Assembly (NCBI GenBank): GCA_963774895.1
Contig: CAVZGN010000001.1
Span: forward strand, 62,001-126,000
Source of the DNA: REEB76 sp963774895
GTDB taxonomy: Bacteria > Pseudomonadota > Gammaproteobacteria > Natronospirales > REEB76
DNA length: 64,000 nt
Direction of reading: 5' to 3'
Shown: piece after piece, positions 53,506 through 62,757 of the stretch
Numbering within the stretch: the stretch's first letter is position 1
Layout of the letters: every line of letters begins with the position of its first letter
The notes under the pieces: model-generated
The model's input: the letters and a program-made list of their open reading frames with translations, nothing else
Told to the model about the DNA's origin: nothing
The model's database searches: none
Program-made: the position numbers and the translations under genes

Positions 53506-54435
53506 ATGCGTAACGTCACCACCAAACATTCCGTCAACACCAATAAACTGGAGAAGCGCCTGCGCCGCAACGTGGGCAAGGCCATCCAGGACTTCAATAT
53601 GATCGAGGCCGGCGACAGGGTGATGGTGTGCCTCTCGGGCGGCAAGGATTCCTACACGCTGCTGGATATCTTATTAAAGCTCAGGCAGAGCGCGCCGGTG
53701 GAGTTCGAGATCCTGGTGGTGAACCTGGACCAGAAGCAGCCGGGCTTTCCTGAGCACGTGCTGCCGGAATATCTGACCAAGATCAGCGTGCCGTTCCAGA
53801 TCCTCGAGCAGGATACCTACAGCGTGGTCAAGCGCGTGATACCGGAAGGTAAGACTACCTGCGGCCTGTGTTCGCGCTTGCGGCGCGGCGCGCTTTACAG
53901 TTACGCGGCGGACAACGGCATCACCAAGATCGCCCTCGGCCATCACCGCAGCGACATCATCGAGACCTTTTTCCTGAACTTGTTCTATGGCGGCCAGCTG
54001 AAAGCCATGCCACCCAAGCTGCAATCCGACGACGGCAAACATATAGTTATCCGGCCGCTGGCCTATTGCGAAGAGCGCGACATCGCCAAGTACGCCGCCA
54101 TCCGGGAATTCCCCCTGATACCCTGCGACCTGTGCGGTTCCCAAGAGCATCTGCAGCGCCGGGTGGTAAAGAACATGCTGGCGGAATGGGAGCGCGAATA
54201 TCCCGGCCGCAGCCGCAACATTTTCGCCGCGCTCCAGAATGTGACGCCTTCGCATCTGGCCGATCCGCAGCTGTTCGATTTCGTCCGGCTGGGCGCGCGT
54301 CAAGCACCGGTGAAAAACTGGCTAGCGGATGGAGCGGAGGATGAGACGGGAGATGATGTACTGATGGCCACAGTCAGCGTGGAGGATCTGCTTAAGACCA
54401 CCCCACGTGGACGCGTGGCGAGCGGAGCGGCCTGA
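53506..54435 (+). CDS. ttcA: tRNA 2-thiocytidine(32) synthetase TtcA
   Basis: 309 residues. PP-loop SGGKDSYTLLDILLKL, two CxxC pairs (CGLCSRLRRGALY and CDLCGS) that hold the [4Fe-4S] cluster, and GHHRSDIIETFFLNLFYGG. It thiolates C32 of some tRNAs. The ATG at 53506 begins the conserved part; another at 53470 is possible. A palindromic element sits upstream. The next gene begins soon after its stop. Confidence 0.95.
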   Translation: MRNVTTKHSVNTNKLEKRLRRNVGKAIQDFNMIEAGDRVMVCLSGGKDSYTLLDILLKLRQSAPVEFEILVVNLDQKQPGFPEHVLPEYLTKISVPFQILEQDTYSVVKRVIPEGKTTCGLCSRLRRGALYSYAADNGITKIALGHHRSDIIETFFLNLFYGGQLKAMPPKLQSDDGKHIVIRPLAYCEERDIAKYAAIREFPLIPCDLCGSQEHLQRRVVKNMLAEWEREYPGRSRNIFAALQNVTPSHLADPQLFDFVRLGARQAPVKNWLADGAEDETGDDVLMATVSVEDLLKTTPRGRVASGAA

Positions 54436-54487
54436 GAAACCCGTGGCCAAAGCGGCTGCCAGTCGTAATGAGGAACAGTCTGGCGTG

Positions 54488-56344
54488 ATGTATGTCGCCT
54501 GTGAAGCTGATTATTTTTCCAGCGCCCAGCTGACGGCGCTTGCAAAAGCCAATCTGCAGTTCGTGGCCGTCAAGAAACCCGCGGATTTGAAAAACCGCAC
54601 CTATGCTGTGCTGTGTCTTACACCAAAACTGCTTGCTGGTCAGATAACCCGTGCCGAATGGCAAGCGGCCGCACCGGACGCAGTGCTGATGGTGGACGAC
54701 TCGGTGGCAGAGGCGGGCGAGGTGCGGTTCTCGAACAAGTGGCCAGCGGCGGCCATCGCCAGCGGCCTGTCACTGGCCGCCGCCATGGCGCGCCAGCGCC
54801 AGCATCTGCGCCAGCTCACGGACGTGGGCGTAGCCCTGTCCAGCGAGCGCAGTCACCAGGCGCTGTTGGAACTGATCCTCACGGAAGCACGGCGTCTCGC
54901 GGGCTGCGATGCGGCCACCATCTTCCTCACCGAGAAACATCCGGACGGCTCCTCGGAACTGGTGGTGCGCCTGGCACAGAACGAATCCGTGAAATTTTCC
55001 TTCGAGGAACAACGCCTGCCGCTGGACCAGACCTCCATCGCCGGATACGTGACGGTCACAGGCGAGGAGATCAACCTGACTGATGCCTACGCGCCACCGG
55101 CGGACTTGCCTTGGCGATTCAACAGCAGCTTCGACCAGCATTTCGGTTATCGCACCAGCTCGCTGTATGCGGTTGCGCTGCGCATCCCCCAGGGCGAGAT
55201 CATCGGCGGCATCGAGTTCATCAATCGCAAGCGCAACCCGGCAACCAAACTCACAGACCCCAAGACCACGCTCAAAGAGACCCAGCCGTTCAGCGACGAT
55301 ATCCTGCCGTTGCTGCGCTCGCTCGCCAGCCAGGCGGCCGTGGCCATCGACAACAACCGCCTGCTACTGGCCATCGAGGATATGTTCGAGGGTTTCGTGG
55401 TGGCCTCGGTGACCGCCATCGAGCAACGTGACCCCGCCACCAGCGGCCATTCATTCCGGGTGGCGCGCCTCACCACCGGCCTGGCCGAAGCCCTGCCGCG
55501 CTCCGGCTTGACGCGCTTCCGCAATCTCAATTTCAACGCCCGGCAGCTGCGCGAGCTGCGCTACGCGGCGTTGCTGCACGATTTCGGTAAGATCGGGGTG
55601 CGCGAGCACGTGCTGGTAAAAGCCCACAAGCTCACCCCCGAGCATTACCAGGCGATCCGCGAACGCATCAATCTGGAGATCGAACGCCTCAAGCGCCGTG
55701 CGCTGGCGCAGCAGCTGGTGATGCTACGCAGCGGCATGAGTTCCCGCGAGGAACTGCTCAGCATCGAACAGGAACTGGAGAGCAAGCTGGCGGCGCTGGA
55801 TGCCTATTGGGCGGTTATCCAGGAAGCCAACCAACCGGACATGCTGAAGAGCAAACCCAGCAAGGCCCTCAAGACAGCGAAAGACTACAAGCTCTCGGAG
55901 CAGGACATCCCGCTGTTAACCGAGGCCGAGCACCGGGTATTGTCCATCCCGCGCGGCAGCCTCACGCCCGAGGAACGGCTCGAGATCGAATCCCATGTGG
56001 TGCATACCTACAACTTCCTGCGGCGCATCCCCTGGCCTGCGGACCTGTCCGCCATTCCCGAGATCGCCGGCGCGCATCACGAGAAGCTTGACGGCAGCGG
56101 CTATCCCCGTGGCCGCACCCAACGGGATATCCCGTTCCCTTCGCGGCTGATGACGGTGGCCGATATCTACGATGCGCTCACCGCCGCCGACCGACCATAC
56201 AAGAAATCCATGCCCACGGAGCGGGCCTTCGCGGTGCTGGAAGACGAAGCCAAGCTCGGCAAGCTGGACGCGGATCTGGTGAAGATATTTGTGGAAGCGA
56301 AAGTGTTTACCCTGGCAGGCGAAGTGGCGACCGGCACGATCTAG
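54488..56344 (+). CDS. GAF/HD-GYP-domain signalling protein with an insert in the HD-GYP domain
   Basis: 618 residues. First 80 residues resemble a receiver-like fold, then a GAF domain (LLELILTEARRLAGCDAATIFL), then HD-GYP: LLHDFGKIGVREHVL and AHHEKLDGSGYPRG are complete, so c-di-GMP phosphodiesterase activity is expected. Between the two motifs there is an insert of over 100 residues with a coiled coil (RINLEIERLKRRALAQQL; EELLSIEQELESKLAALDAYW). The ATG at 54488 was chosen; a GTG at 54443 is possible. Confidence 0.88.
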   Translation: MYVACEADYFSSAQLTALAKANLQFVAVKKPADLKNRTYAVLCLTPKLLAGQITRAEWQAAAPDAVLMVDDSVAEAGEVRFSNKWPAAAIASGLSLAAAMARQRQHLRQLTDVGVALSSERSHQALLELILTEARRLAGCDAATIFLTEKHPDGSSELVVRLAQNESVKFSFEEQRLPLDQTSIAGYVTVTGEEINLTDAYAPPADLPWRFNSSFDQHFGYRTSSLYAVALRIPQGEIIGGIEFINRKRNPATKLTDPKTTLKETQPFSDDILPLLRSLASQAAVAIDNNRLLLAIEDMFEGFVVASVTAIEQRDPATSGHSFRVARLTTGLAEALPRSGLTRFRNLNFNARQLRELRYAALLHDFGKIGVREHVLVKAHKLTPEHYQAIRERINLEIERLKRRALAQQLVMLRSGMSSREELLSIEQELESKLAALDAYWAVIQEANQPDMLKSKPSKALKTAKDYKLSEQDIPLLTEAEHRVLSIPRGSLTPEERLEIESHVVHTYNFLRRIPWPADLSAIPEIAGAHHEKLDGSGYPRGRTQRDIPFPSRLMTVADIYDALTAADRPYKKSMPTERAFAVLEDEAKLGKLDADLVKIFVEAKVFTLAGEVATGTI

Positions 56345-56351
56345 GATCCAG

Positions 56352-56415
56352 TGTTGGAGCGGCGATGTTCGCCGCGAATCCTTCACATATCGCGACGCAG
56401 ACCGTCGCTCCTACA
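56352..56415. repeat. GAGCGG...CGCTCCTACA palindromic repeat, copy A
   Basis: TGTTGGAGCGGCGATGTTCG... ending ACCGTCGCTCCTACA. First of two side-by-side copies between the convergent ends of the HD-GYP and rnm genes. Confidence 0.75.
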
Positions 56416-56441
56416 TGCAACCTGTTTAAAAGTACCTACTA

Positions 56442-56501
56442 TGTAGGAGCGGCGATATTCGCCGCGAATTAGATATCGCGACCGTGACGATCGCTCCCAC
56501 A
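56442..56501. repeat. GAGCGG...CGCTCCTACA palindromic repeat, copy B
   Basis: TGTAGGAGCGGCGATATTCG... ending GACGATCGCTCCCACA. Second copy in the same gap. Such repeats often act as 3' end signals in gammaproteobacteria. Confidence 0.75.
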
Positions 56502-56511
56502 TATAAAATCT

Positions 56512-57333
56512 TCAAAAAGTTTCCCATACCGGCGCGAGATTCGCGGGCAGCATCACTTCGATGCCCGGCTGATTCCACGGCGTGGAAGGATTATGGAAGT
56601 CTGAGCCCACCGAGGCAGACAGTTCGAAACGCTTCGCGTAATGGGCGGCGTTGGCACATTCATCGCGGTTGCCGCCGCCGCAGATCACCTCGATGCCATC
56701 GCCGCCGGCCTGCTTGAAGGAAGTGAGGGCTTTCATTAGCCAGTTGCGCGTCATGCCATAGCGCAGCGGGTGTGCCAGTACCGCCCGGCCACCGGCCGCA
56801 TGGATCCAGCCGATGCTTTGTTGCAGGCTCGCCCACTCGGTGGCCACATAACCCGGCTTGCCGTGCGCCAGCAGGCGCTGGAAAGCTTTCTGAGGCGTCG
56901 CCGCATGGCCGTTGGCGGTCAGCCATTGGGCGAAATGCGTGCGCGTCACGTTGTCATTACCAGCCAGCCGCTGCGCACCCGCATAGGCATCCGGGATACC
57001 ACGTGTCTCGAGGCGCCGTCCGATGGCCTGCGCGCGGCCGTTGCGCACGGTCTGCAGATGTGCCAACCCGGCCTTGAGCGCTGAGTTACCGGCGTCGAAA
57101 TTCAGACCGATGATGTGCAGCGTCTTGTGTTCCCAGGTGACCGAGATCTCCACGCCGTTCACGCAGCGGATGCCGGCGGCGCCTGCTGCGATACGGGCTT
57201 CTATCAGGCCGTCCACGCAGTCGTGATCAGTGAGCGCCAACAACTGCACGCCGCGCTCGGCGCACAACTGCACCAGCTCCGCGGGTGCCAGGCTGCCGTC
57301 GGAGGCGCGCGAATGCAGGTGCAGGTCGATCAT
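56512..57333 (-). CDS. rnm: PHP-domain phosphatase / 5'-3' exoribonuclease (RNase AM, YciV)
   Basis: 273 residues. PHP metal-binding motifs: MIDLHLHSRASDGSLAP, LALTDHDCVDGL, GVEISVTW, AVLAHPLRYGM and SVGSDFHNPSTPW. This matches YciV/RNase AM, which trims the 5' end of 23S, 16S and 5S rRNA and hydrolyses 3',5'-nucleoside bisphosphate. The start at 57333 overlaps the end of the DUF465 gene by 4 bases. Confidence 0.9.
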   Translation of the reverse strand: MIDLHLHSRASDGSLAPAELVQLCAERGVQLLALTDHDCVDGLIEARIAAGAAGIRCVNGVEISVTWEHKTLHIIGLNFDAGNSALKAGLAHLQTVRNGRAQAIGRRLETRGIPDAYAGAQRLAGNDNVTRTHFAQWLTANGHAATPQKAFQRLLAHGKPGYVATEWASLQQSIGWIHAAGGRAVLAHPLRYGMTRNWLMKALTSFKQAGGDGIEVICGGGNRDECANAAHYAKRFELSASVGSDFHNPSTPWNQPGIEVMLPANLAPVWETF

Positions 57334-57539
57334 GCGTCCAGGTCTGGGATCAGCAGGCTCTCGAGCTTGGTGATGTAATCCTTGATCTGCAGCTTGCGTT
57401 TCTTGAGGCGCTTGAGCTGCAATTCATTGGTATGGATATCCTCGGCCAGGCGGCTGATGGCGATGTCCAGGTCACGGTGTTCCTCGCGCAGTTGCTCGAG
57501 CTTGGCGGCGATTCCCTGGGGTGCCTTGGTTGTCGTCAT
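57330..57539 (-). CDS. DUF465 (YdcH-like) small coiled-coil protein
   Basis: 69 residues. The pattern LREEHRDLDIAISRL...LKRLKKRKLQIKDYI is typical of DUF465/YdcH. It is a helical hairpin and is of unknown function. Coupled to rnm by ATGA overlap. Confidence 0.88.
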   Translation of the reverse strand: MTTTKAPQGIAAKLEQLREEHRDLDIAISRLAEDIHTNELQLKRLKKRKLQIKDYITKLESLLIPDLDA

Positions 57540-57713
57540 TTGCCGATTTGATCGGATGCGATTTGTGCCGATGGTGCAACCAACATACGAGTCTGCCGCC
57601 CGGGGCGCAAGCGGCCAGCCTACCTCGATGCCGGCGACCGCAGCCGATGGGCTCCATGGACAGTGACTCGGCTAGAATAGTCAGGATTAAAGACAGGTTA
57701 AACAAGCATCACG

Positions 57714-58070
57714 ATGGAAATATTCAAGGTATTCCACATCGAAGCAGCCCACCGGCTGCCGAATCTGCCAGCCAGCCACAAGTGCAGCCGTCTGCACGGC
57801 CATTCCTTCCGTGTGGAAATCCACATCCGCGGCGAACCGCAGAAGGACAGCGGCTGGATCATGGATTTCGCCGACCTCAAGCAGGCTTGCATGCCGGTAT
57901 TCGATGCGCTGGACCACCGTTACCTGAACGATATCCAGGGATTGGAGAATCCCACCAGTGAGATGCTGGCGCGCTGGATCTGGCAGCATCTCAAAGCGGC
58001 GTTGCCGGATCTGTGCAAAGTGGTGATAGCCGAGACCTGCACATCCGGTTGTATTTATTGCGGCGACTGA
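57714..58070 (+). CDS. queD: 6-carboxytetrahydropterin synthase QueD
   Basis: 118 residues. Zinc-binding His residues in FHIEAAHRLPNLP and LHGHSFRVEIHI, and the catalytic CxxxHGH-type region (SHKCSRLHGHSF) and DHRYLND are complete. It works early in queuosine synthesis. No other queuosine gene is near. Confidence 0.93.
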   Translation: MEIFKVFHIEAAHRLPNLPASHKCSRLHGHSFRVEIHIRGEPQKDSGWIMDFADLKQACMPVFDALDHRYLNDIQGLENPTSEMLARWIWQHLKAALPDLCKVVIAETCTSGCIYCGD

Positions 58071-58101
58071 AAGGTATCCCTAAACACTTAAGGAGAGAAT
58101 C

Positions 58102-58965
58102 ATGCGACGCAATCTATTGATGATGGCATCCATCCTGTTGTTGGTGTCAGCCGGGCTAACGTCTGCTTTGGCCATGAGCGACCAGCAATACATGCTGGCG
58201 ATGGCCGACATGCATGCCGGCGATGCGCCGACAGCCAGTCCCGCGGCCATGCAGAAACCTGCTCAGCCGGTACACGGCACGGATGTGGTGTATGCCACCG
58301 TGGATGGCAAAGCCGTACACGGCTATCTCAGCGTACCCACGCAATCTAAATCTTCATTACCAGGCATCATCGTCATCCATGAATGGTGGGGGTTGAACGA
58401 CAATATCCGCAGCATGGCGGATCAGCTGGCGGGTGAGGGTTATGCGGCTCTGGCGGTGGACCTGTACGGTGGAAAGTCCGCATCGAATCCGGATGAAGCC
58501 AAGAAACTTATGTCCGGCGTATTCAAGTATCCGGATGTGGCCAAGGACAACCTCAAACAAGCGTACGCCTACCTGCATGACCGCGAGCATGCGCCGCGCA
58601 TCGGCGTCATCGGCTGGTGTTTCGGCGGCGGCTGGTCGTTGCAGACAGCACTGCTGTTCCCGGACCGATTAAATGCAGCGGTCATGTATTACGGAAAACC
58701 GGTGGATGATGTAAAGGCATTGTCTACGCTCAGGATGCCGCTCATGGGTTTCTTCGGCGAGCAGGACATGGGCATCAGCGTGCAGGATGTGCAGGCATTC
58801 CAGAAAGCCTTGCAAGCAGCCGGGGTGAACGCCGAGATCCACGAGTACCCGGATGCCGGGCATGCCTTTGCCAATCCTTCGGGCGATCGTTATCGACCCG
58901 CAGCAGCGGCCGATGCCTGGAAGCGCACCCTGGCGTTCTTTGCCCGTTACCTCAAGGGCGCGTAG
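58102..58965 (+). CDS. dienelactone hydrolase-family protein, exported
   Basis: 287 residues. Signal peptide (MRRNLLMMASILLLVSAGLTSALA). Alpha/beta hydrolase with Cys nucleophile in GVIGWCFGGGWSLQTAL, the Asp region MGFFGEQDMGISV and His in PDAGHAF. Dienelactone hydrolase-like in build; the real substrate is probably different as it lies in the periplasm. RBS GGAGAG precedes the ATG. Next is a chalcone-isomerase-like gene. Confidence 0.88.
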   Translation: MRRNLLMMASILLLVSAGLTSALAMSDQQYMLAMADMHAGDAPTASPAAMQKPAQPVHGTDVVYATVDGKAVHGYLSVPTQSKSSLPGIIVIHEWWGLNDNIRSMADQLAGEGYAALAVDLYGGKSASNPDEAKKLMSGVFKYPDVAKDNLKQAYAYLHDREHAPRIGVIGWCFGGGWSLQTALLFPDRLNAAVMYYGKPVDDVKALSTLRMPLMGFFGEQDMGISVQDVQAFQKALQAAGVNAEIHEYPDAGHAFANPSGDRYRPAAAADAWKRTLAFFARYLKGA

Positions 58966-59019
58966 CATGAGCTTTACGGAACGGGTTACCAATAACCAGG
59001 CTACAGCATGGAGATGATC

Positions 59020-59583
59020 ATGAAAAAACTGCTAGTTATTCTGATGTTGCTAAGCGCCGGCTTGTCGGCAAGTGTCCAGGCCGCAACTTATAAAGATGTG
59101 ACTGTGCCGGATACCGTCACGGTAGGCGGGCAGTCCCTGGTGTTGAATGGCATGGGTCTGCGCACCAAGTTCTTCTTCAATATCTATGTAGGTGCGCTCT
59201 ATCTGACACAGAAAGCCAATACAGCCAAAATGGTGTTGGCCGAGAGCGGACCGGACCGCATCCTCATGCACATGACCTATGCAGTCAGCAAGGAGCAGTT
59301 CGCGGACGCCTGGAACGAGGGCTTTCATGACAACAACCCCAACATGTCCCAGGCGGTGCAAGCCAACCTGGTGCAGTTCCTGGCGTATTTCGGCGGTTCG
59401 AAGAAAGGCGATGTCATCACCCTGGATTACATCCCCGGACAGGGTACACAGATCAGCTGGAACGGCGAGTTCAAAGGCAACATACCCGGTGAGGATTTCC
59501 ACAAGGCGCTGCTGAATGTGTTCCTCGGACCGAAGCCGCCCACGGAGAGTCTGAAAGAAGGCTTGCTGGGAAAGAATGATTAA
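59020..59583 (+). CDS. chalcone isomerase-like secreted protein
   Basis: 187 residues. Signal peptide (KKLLVILMLLSAGLSASVQA). Chalcone isomerase-like fold: TVTVGGQSLVLNGMGLRTKFFFNIYVGALYL, KGDVITLDYIPGQGTQISWNG. In bacteria of this type the role is unknown; not a flavonoid enzyme. Start at 59020 has GGAG 6 bases before; ATGs at 59008 and 59014 are in frame. A terminator follows. Confidence 0.88.
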   Translation: MKKLLVILMLLSAGLSASVQAATYKDVTVPDTVTVGGQSLVLNGMGLRTKFFFNIYVGALYLTQKANTAKMVLAESGPDRILMHMTYAVSKEQFADAWNEGFHDNNPNMSQAVQANLVQFLAYFGGSKKGDVITLDYIPGQGTQISWNGEFKGNIPGEDFHKALLNVFLGPKPPTESLKEGLLGKND

Positions 59584-59592
59584 GAATCATTA

Positions 59593-59622
59593 AAGATGCC
59601 GGCTTCTGCCGGCATCTTTTTT
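59593..59622 (+). terminator. intrinsic terminator after the chalcone isomerase-like gene
   Basis: AAGATGCCGGC, loop TTCT, GCCGGCATCTT, then a T run (to 59622). It lies in the gap between two convergent genes and may act in both directions, better on the plus strand. Confidence 0.88.
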
Positions 59623-60419
59623 CACAGGTACTGTCGCCAGTCGCGTGAATCGTCCGCGTACGCAATGAAATGCGGATTGAGCAAGGATTCCTTGCTGTTA
59701 TAAAGCAGAGGGCTGCCGTCCACGGCCATCACATGACCGCCGGCGGCCAGCAGCACCGCGTGTCCCGCTGCCGTATCCCATTCCGAGGTAGGCCCCAGGC
59801 GCGGATACACGTCCGCTGCACCTTCCGCCACCAGGCAGAACTTGAGGGCGCTGCCCCGGGAAAGGGTTTCGTGCGCACCGAGTTTGGCCAGATAGCCGTC
59901 CAGCAAGGGTCCGCGGTGTGAGCGGCTCGCGGCCACCCGCACAGGGCCGCCGGCGAGAGGCTGCACACAGATCGCCCTTGATGCCTTGCCTGTCACATGA
60001 CGGTAGGCACCGGCGCCCACCACCCCGTAGTAACTCAGGTTTTCCACCGGGATGTGCACCAGGCCCACCACCGGCGCATGCTTCTGGATGAGCGCGATAT
60101 TGATGGTGAAATCGCCGTTGCGGCTGATGAATTCCTTGGTGCCGTCCAGCGGGTCCACCAGCCAGTAACTCTCCCAGCACTGCCTTTCGGAAAACGGTAT
60201 CTGTTTGGACTCTTCCGACAGTACCGGCAGATCTGGCGTGAGCCTTTGCAGTCCTTGCTGGATCACTGCGTGTGCCGCCCTATCGGCTGCGGTCACCGGC
60301 GAACGGTCGTCCTTGATGTCTACCTGGAAATCGGTGGCGAAGATCTTCAGGATGCGTTCACTGGCCAGCGCCGCAATCTTCAATAACGGCCCCAGCAGTT
60401 GTTCGTCAGCGTGCGACAT
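59622..60419 (-). CDS. cysQ: 3'(2'),5'-bisphosphate nucleotidase CysQ
   Basis: 265 residues, inositol-monophosphatase fold. Metal-binding motifs: LSEESKQIPF, WLVDPLDGTKEFISRNGDFTIN, and GPTSEWDTAAGHAVLLAAGG. It removes PAP made in sulfate assimilation. ATG at 60419; divergent from the nucleotidase gene with 50 bases between. Confidence 0.93.
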   Translation of the reverse strand: MSHADEQLLGPLLKIAALASERILKIFATDFQVDIKDDRSPVTAADRAAHAVIQQGLQRLTPDLPVLSEESKQIPFSERQCWESYWLVDPLDGTKEFISRNGDFTINIALIQKHAPVVGLVHIPVENLSYYGVVGAGAYRHVTGKASRAICVQPLAGGPVRVAASRSHRGPLLDGYLAKLGAHETLSRGSALKFCLVAEGAADVYPRLGPTSEWDTAAGHAVLLAAGGHVMAVDGSPLLYNSKESLLNPHFIAYADDSRDWRQYL

Positions 60420-60468
60420 CAGAGTGCTTCCGCAGTATCTACGTTTAATCGGTATCGGAGCAGCGTAT

Positions 60469-61152
60469 ATGATAGCCCCCATGCCCGCCACCTCTAAGCC
60501 GGTGCCCGACTGGTCCCGAATCCGTACCGTGTTCCTGGACATGGACGGCACGCTGCTGGATCTGCATTTCGACAATCATTTCTGGCATGAGCACGTGCCG
60601 CTGCGCTTCGCCGAGCGCCACGGGCTGACGACCGAGGCGGCGCGCACACAGCTGCTGCCGCGTTTTCGCGCCATGGAAGGCAGCCTGCAATGGTATTGTC
60701 TGGATCACTGGGCGCGGGAACTGGATATGGATATCCTGGCCCTAAAACGCGAAGTGCAACACCTGATCCGGGTGTTGCCGCACGTCGAGGAATTCCTAAA
60801 CAAACTACGCTCTTACGGCAAGCGCCTGTTGCTGGTAACCAATGCGCACTGCGATGCGCTGGCGCTTAAGATGCAGCGCACGCGCCTCGACTGTTATTTC
60901 GATGCCATCGTCTCATCCCACAGTTTCGGCGTACCCAAGGAGACCATCGGCTTCTGGCAGAGCCTGCGGGAGATCGAGGACTTCGATCCGCAACTCAGCC
61001 TGCTGCTGGACGACAGTCTGCCGGTGCTGCGCGCCGCACGCGATTACGGCATCGGCAGCCTCATCGCCATGCGCCGGCCGGACAGCCGGCAGCCGTCGCG
61101 CGAGATCGGGGAATTTCCCTCGGTCGAAACCCTGGCAGAACTGATGCCGTGA
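60469..61152 (+). CDS. yrfG: GMP/IMP nucleotidase, YrfG-like (HAD family)
   Basis: 227 residues. HAD motif FLDMDGTLLDLHFDN (Asp nucleophile), YCLDHWARELDMDI, LLVTNAHCDALALKM, and LLLDDSLPVLRAA. The pattern FDNHFW/WYCLDHW resembles E. coli YrfG, a purine nucleotidase. The ATG at 60469 is behind GGAG; the ATG at 60481 is also possible, as TATGAT at 60468 could be a -10 box. Confidence 0.85.
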   Translation: MIAPMPATSKPVPDWSRIRTVFLDMDGTLLDLHFDNHFWHEHVPLRFAERHGLTTEAARTQLLPRFRAMEGSLQWYCLDHWARELDMDILALKREVQHLIRVLPHVEEFLNKLRSYGKRLLLVTNAHCDALALKMQRTRLDCYFDAIVSSHSFGVPKETIGFWQSLREIEDFDPQLSLLLDDSLPVLRAARDYGIGSLIAMRRPDSRQPSREIGEFPSVETLAELMP

Positions 61153-61211
61153 TGTAGGAGCGGCCTCCGGCCGCGATTCAAATATCATCGCGGCTGATAG
61201 CCGCTCCTACA
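61153..61211. repeat. GAGCGG...CGCTCCTACA palindromic repeat, copy C
   Basis: TGTAGGAGCGGCCTCCGGCC... ending TAGCCGCTCCTACA, with perfect outer arms of 12 bases. Lies exactly between the convergent ends of yrfG and rhlB. Confidence 0.85.
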
Positions 61212-61213
61212 AT

Positions 61214-62500
61214 TTACCGTCTCCCACGCTGGCGCCGTCGTGAATCGCCGCGGCCGGCATCGCGGCGTTTGCCATCATGCCGGCGATACGGATGTGGCTG
61301 GTAGCGTTCGCGCCGTGCCGGCGGCTGTAGTTCCGCCAGCAGCACGGGCTGCAGGGGTTCGCGCGGTATGGGGTGGCCGATAAAGCGCTCGATATCCGGC
61401 AGTGAGAATGAATATTCCTCGCAGGCGAAGCTGATGGCATCGCCTTCGGCGCCGGCGCGCGCGGTTCTGCCGATGCGGTGCACGTAGTCCTCGGCATCCT
61501 GGGGCAGATCGAAATTGATCACGTGGCTGACGTCGGGGATGTGCAGGCCGCGGGACGCCACATCGGTGGTCACCAGGATCGGCAACTGACCTTCGGTGAA
61601 TTCCTTGAGCAGCCGCAAGCGCTTGTTCTGGGGCACGTCGCCGGAGAGCACCGCGGCATTGAAACCATTGCCCTTCAGATAGGCCTCGACGTTCTCGGCC
61701 ACGCGTTTGGTGTTCACGAACACCATGGTACGATGGGCTTCCAGTTGCCGCAGCAGCCCTACCAGCAGCGAAATCTTCTCGTTGGTGGCCGGCAGGTACA
61801 GCAACTGGCGCACGCGATCGACGGTAACCTTGTCCGGTTCGATGCGCACGAACTGCGCATTGTTCATGTGCTCGTAGGACAGCTCCATGACCCTGTAGGA
61901 GAGCGTGGCGGAGAACAGCATGTTGAGCCGCTCGGTGGGATGCGGCATGCGTCGCATCAGGAAGCGCACGTCGGCGATGAAGCCCATGTCGAACATGCGG
62001 TCGGCTTCGTCAAGCACCATCACGTCCAGGGCCTTGAGGTCGAAGACGTGCTGCTTGAAGTAATCGATCAGGCGTCCGGGTGTGCCCATCAAGATGTCTA
62101 CGCCGGCAGCCACGGTGTCGCGCTGCTTGTCGTAATTCTCTCCGCCGTACACCACCGTCTGCTTGAAACCCGTATGCCGGCCGAGGAGTTCCGCATCCTT
62201 GAAAATCTGCACCGCCAGTTCGCGGGTCGGCGCCACCACCAGCGCGCGCGGCTGATTGCTGCGACGTCCAGGGCGGGCCGGGCGCGTGAGCAGTCGCTGG
62301 TACAGGGCCAGCAGGAAAGCGGCGGTCTTGCCGGTGCCGGTCTGGGCCTGGCCGGCCACATCCTGGCCCTTTAAAAGCAGCGGCAGGGCTTCTGCCTGGA
62401 TGGGCGTGCAGCGGCTGAAACCCGCCTCCCGGAGACTTATAAGCAGAGGCTCGGCCAGCCCGAGGGATTCGAAACACAGCTCGGTCAGGTGTGGTTCCAT
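61214..62500 (-). CDS. rhlB: DEAD-box RNA helicase RhlB
   Basis: 428 residues. Q motif (FESLGLAEPLLISLREAGFSRCTPIQ), AQTGTGKTAAF, PTRELAVQI, DEADRMFDMGF, SATLS, HRIGRTARAG, and a basic tail (RRERYQPHPYRRHDGKRRD). The position before trxA and rho is the known one for rhlB in gammaproteobacteria. It unwinds RNA in the degradosome. Confidence 0.93.
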   Translation of the reverse strand: MEPHLTELCFESLGLAEPLLISLREAGFSRCTPIQAEALPLLLKGQDVAGQAQTGTGKTAAFLLALYQRLLTRPARPGRRSNQPRALVVAPTRELAVQIFKDAELLGRHTGFKQTVVYGGENYDKQRDTVAAGVDILMGTPGRLIDYFKQHVFDLKALDVMVLDEADRMFDMGFIADVRFLMRRMPHPTERLNMLFSATLSYRVMELSYEHMNNAQFVRIEPDKVTVDRVRQLLYLPATNEKISLLVGLLRQLEAHRTMVFVNTKRVAENVEAYLKGNGFNAAVLSGDVPQNKRLRLLKEFTEGQLPILVTTDVASRGLHIPDVSHVINFDLPQDAEDYVHRIGRTARAGAEGDAISFACEEYSFSLPDIERFIGHPIPREPLQPVLLAELQPPARRERYQPHPYRRHDGKRRDAGRGDSRRRQRGRR

Positions 62501-62757
62501 GGGTCGCTTTTACTAACAGGATATGGGGCTTGCATTCTGGCGGCGGTTGGGCTCAAATATGTCTCAACGCCTTGAGCCCGCGCCCCGTGCGGGACATTTT
62601 CATACTTCATAAAGCAAATACTAGAACCGCGAGCCGACCGCGACATTGTGCCTGAAATGGGCACCTTACGTCACATCTCCCTGCCCATAGCCAACGTCAT
62701 GCGCCCGCTCGCGCCATAAAGACAGAATCCATTCAAGCCACTGGAGGCCTATTAACC
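62501..62757. other. divergent intergenic region rhlB/trxA
   Basis: 257 bases. It holds an inverted repeat GGGCTCAA (62549-62556) / TTGAGCCC (62572-62579) of unknown role and a GGAGG ribosome binding site for trxA. No ORF recognised. Confidence 0.5.

Noticed and set aside
56352..56501. CRISPR-like direct repeats
   Set aside because: Only two copies, each itself a palindrome of a known dispersed repeat type, with no spacers.
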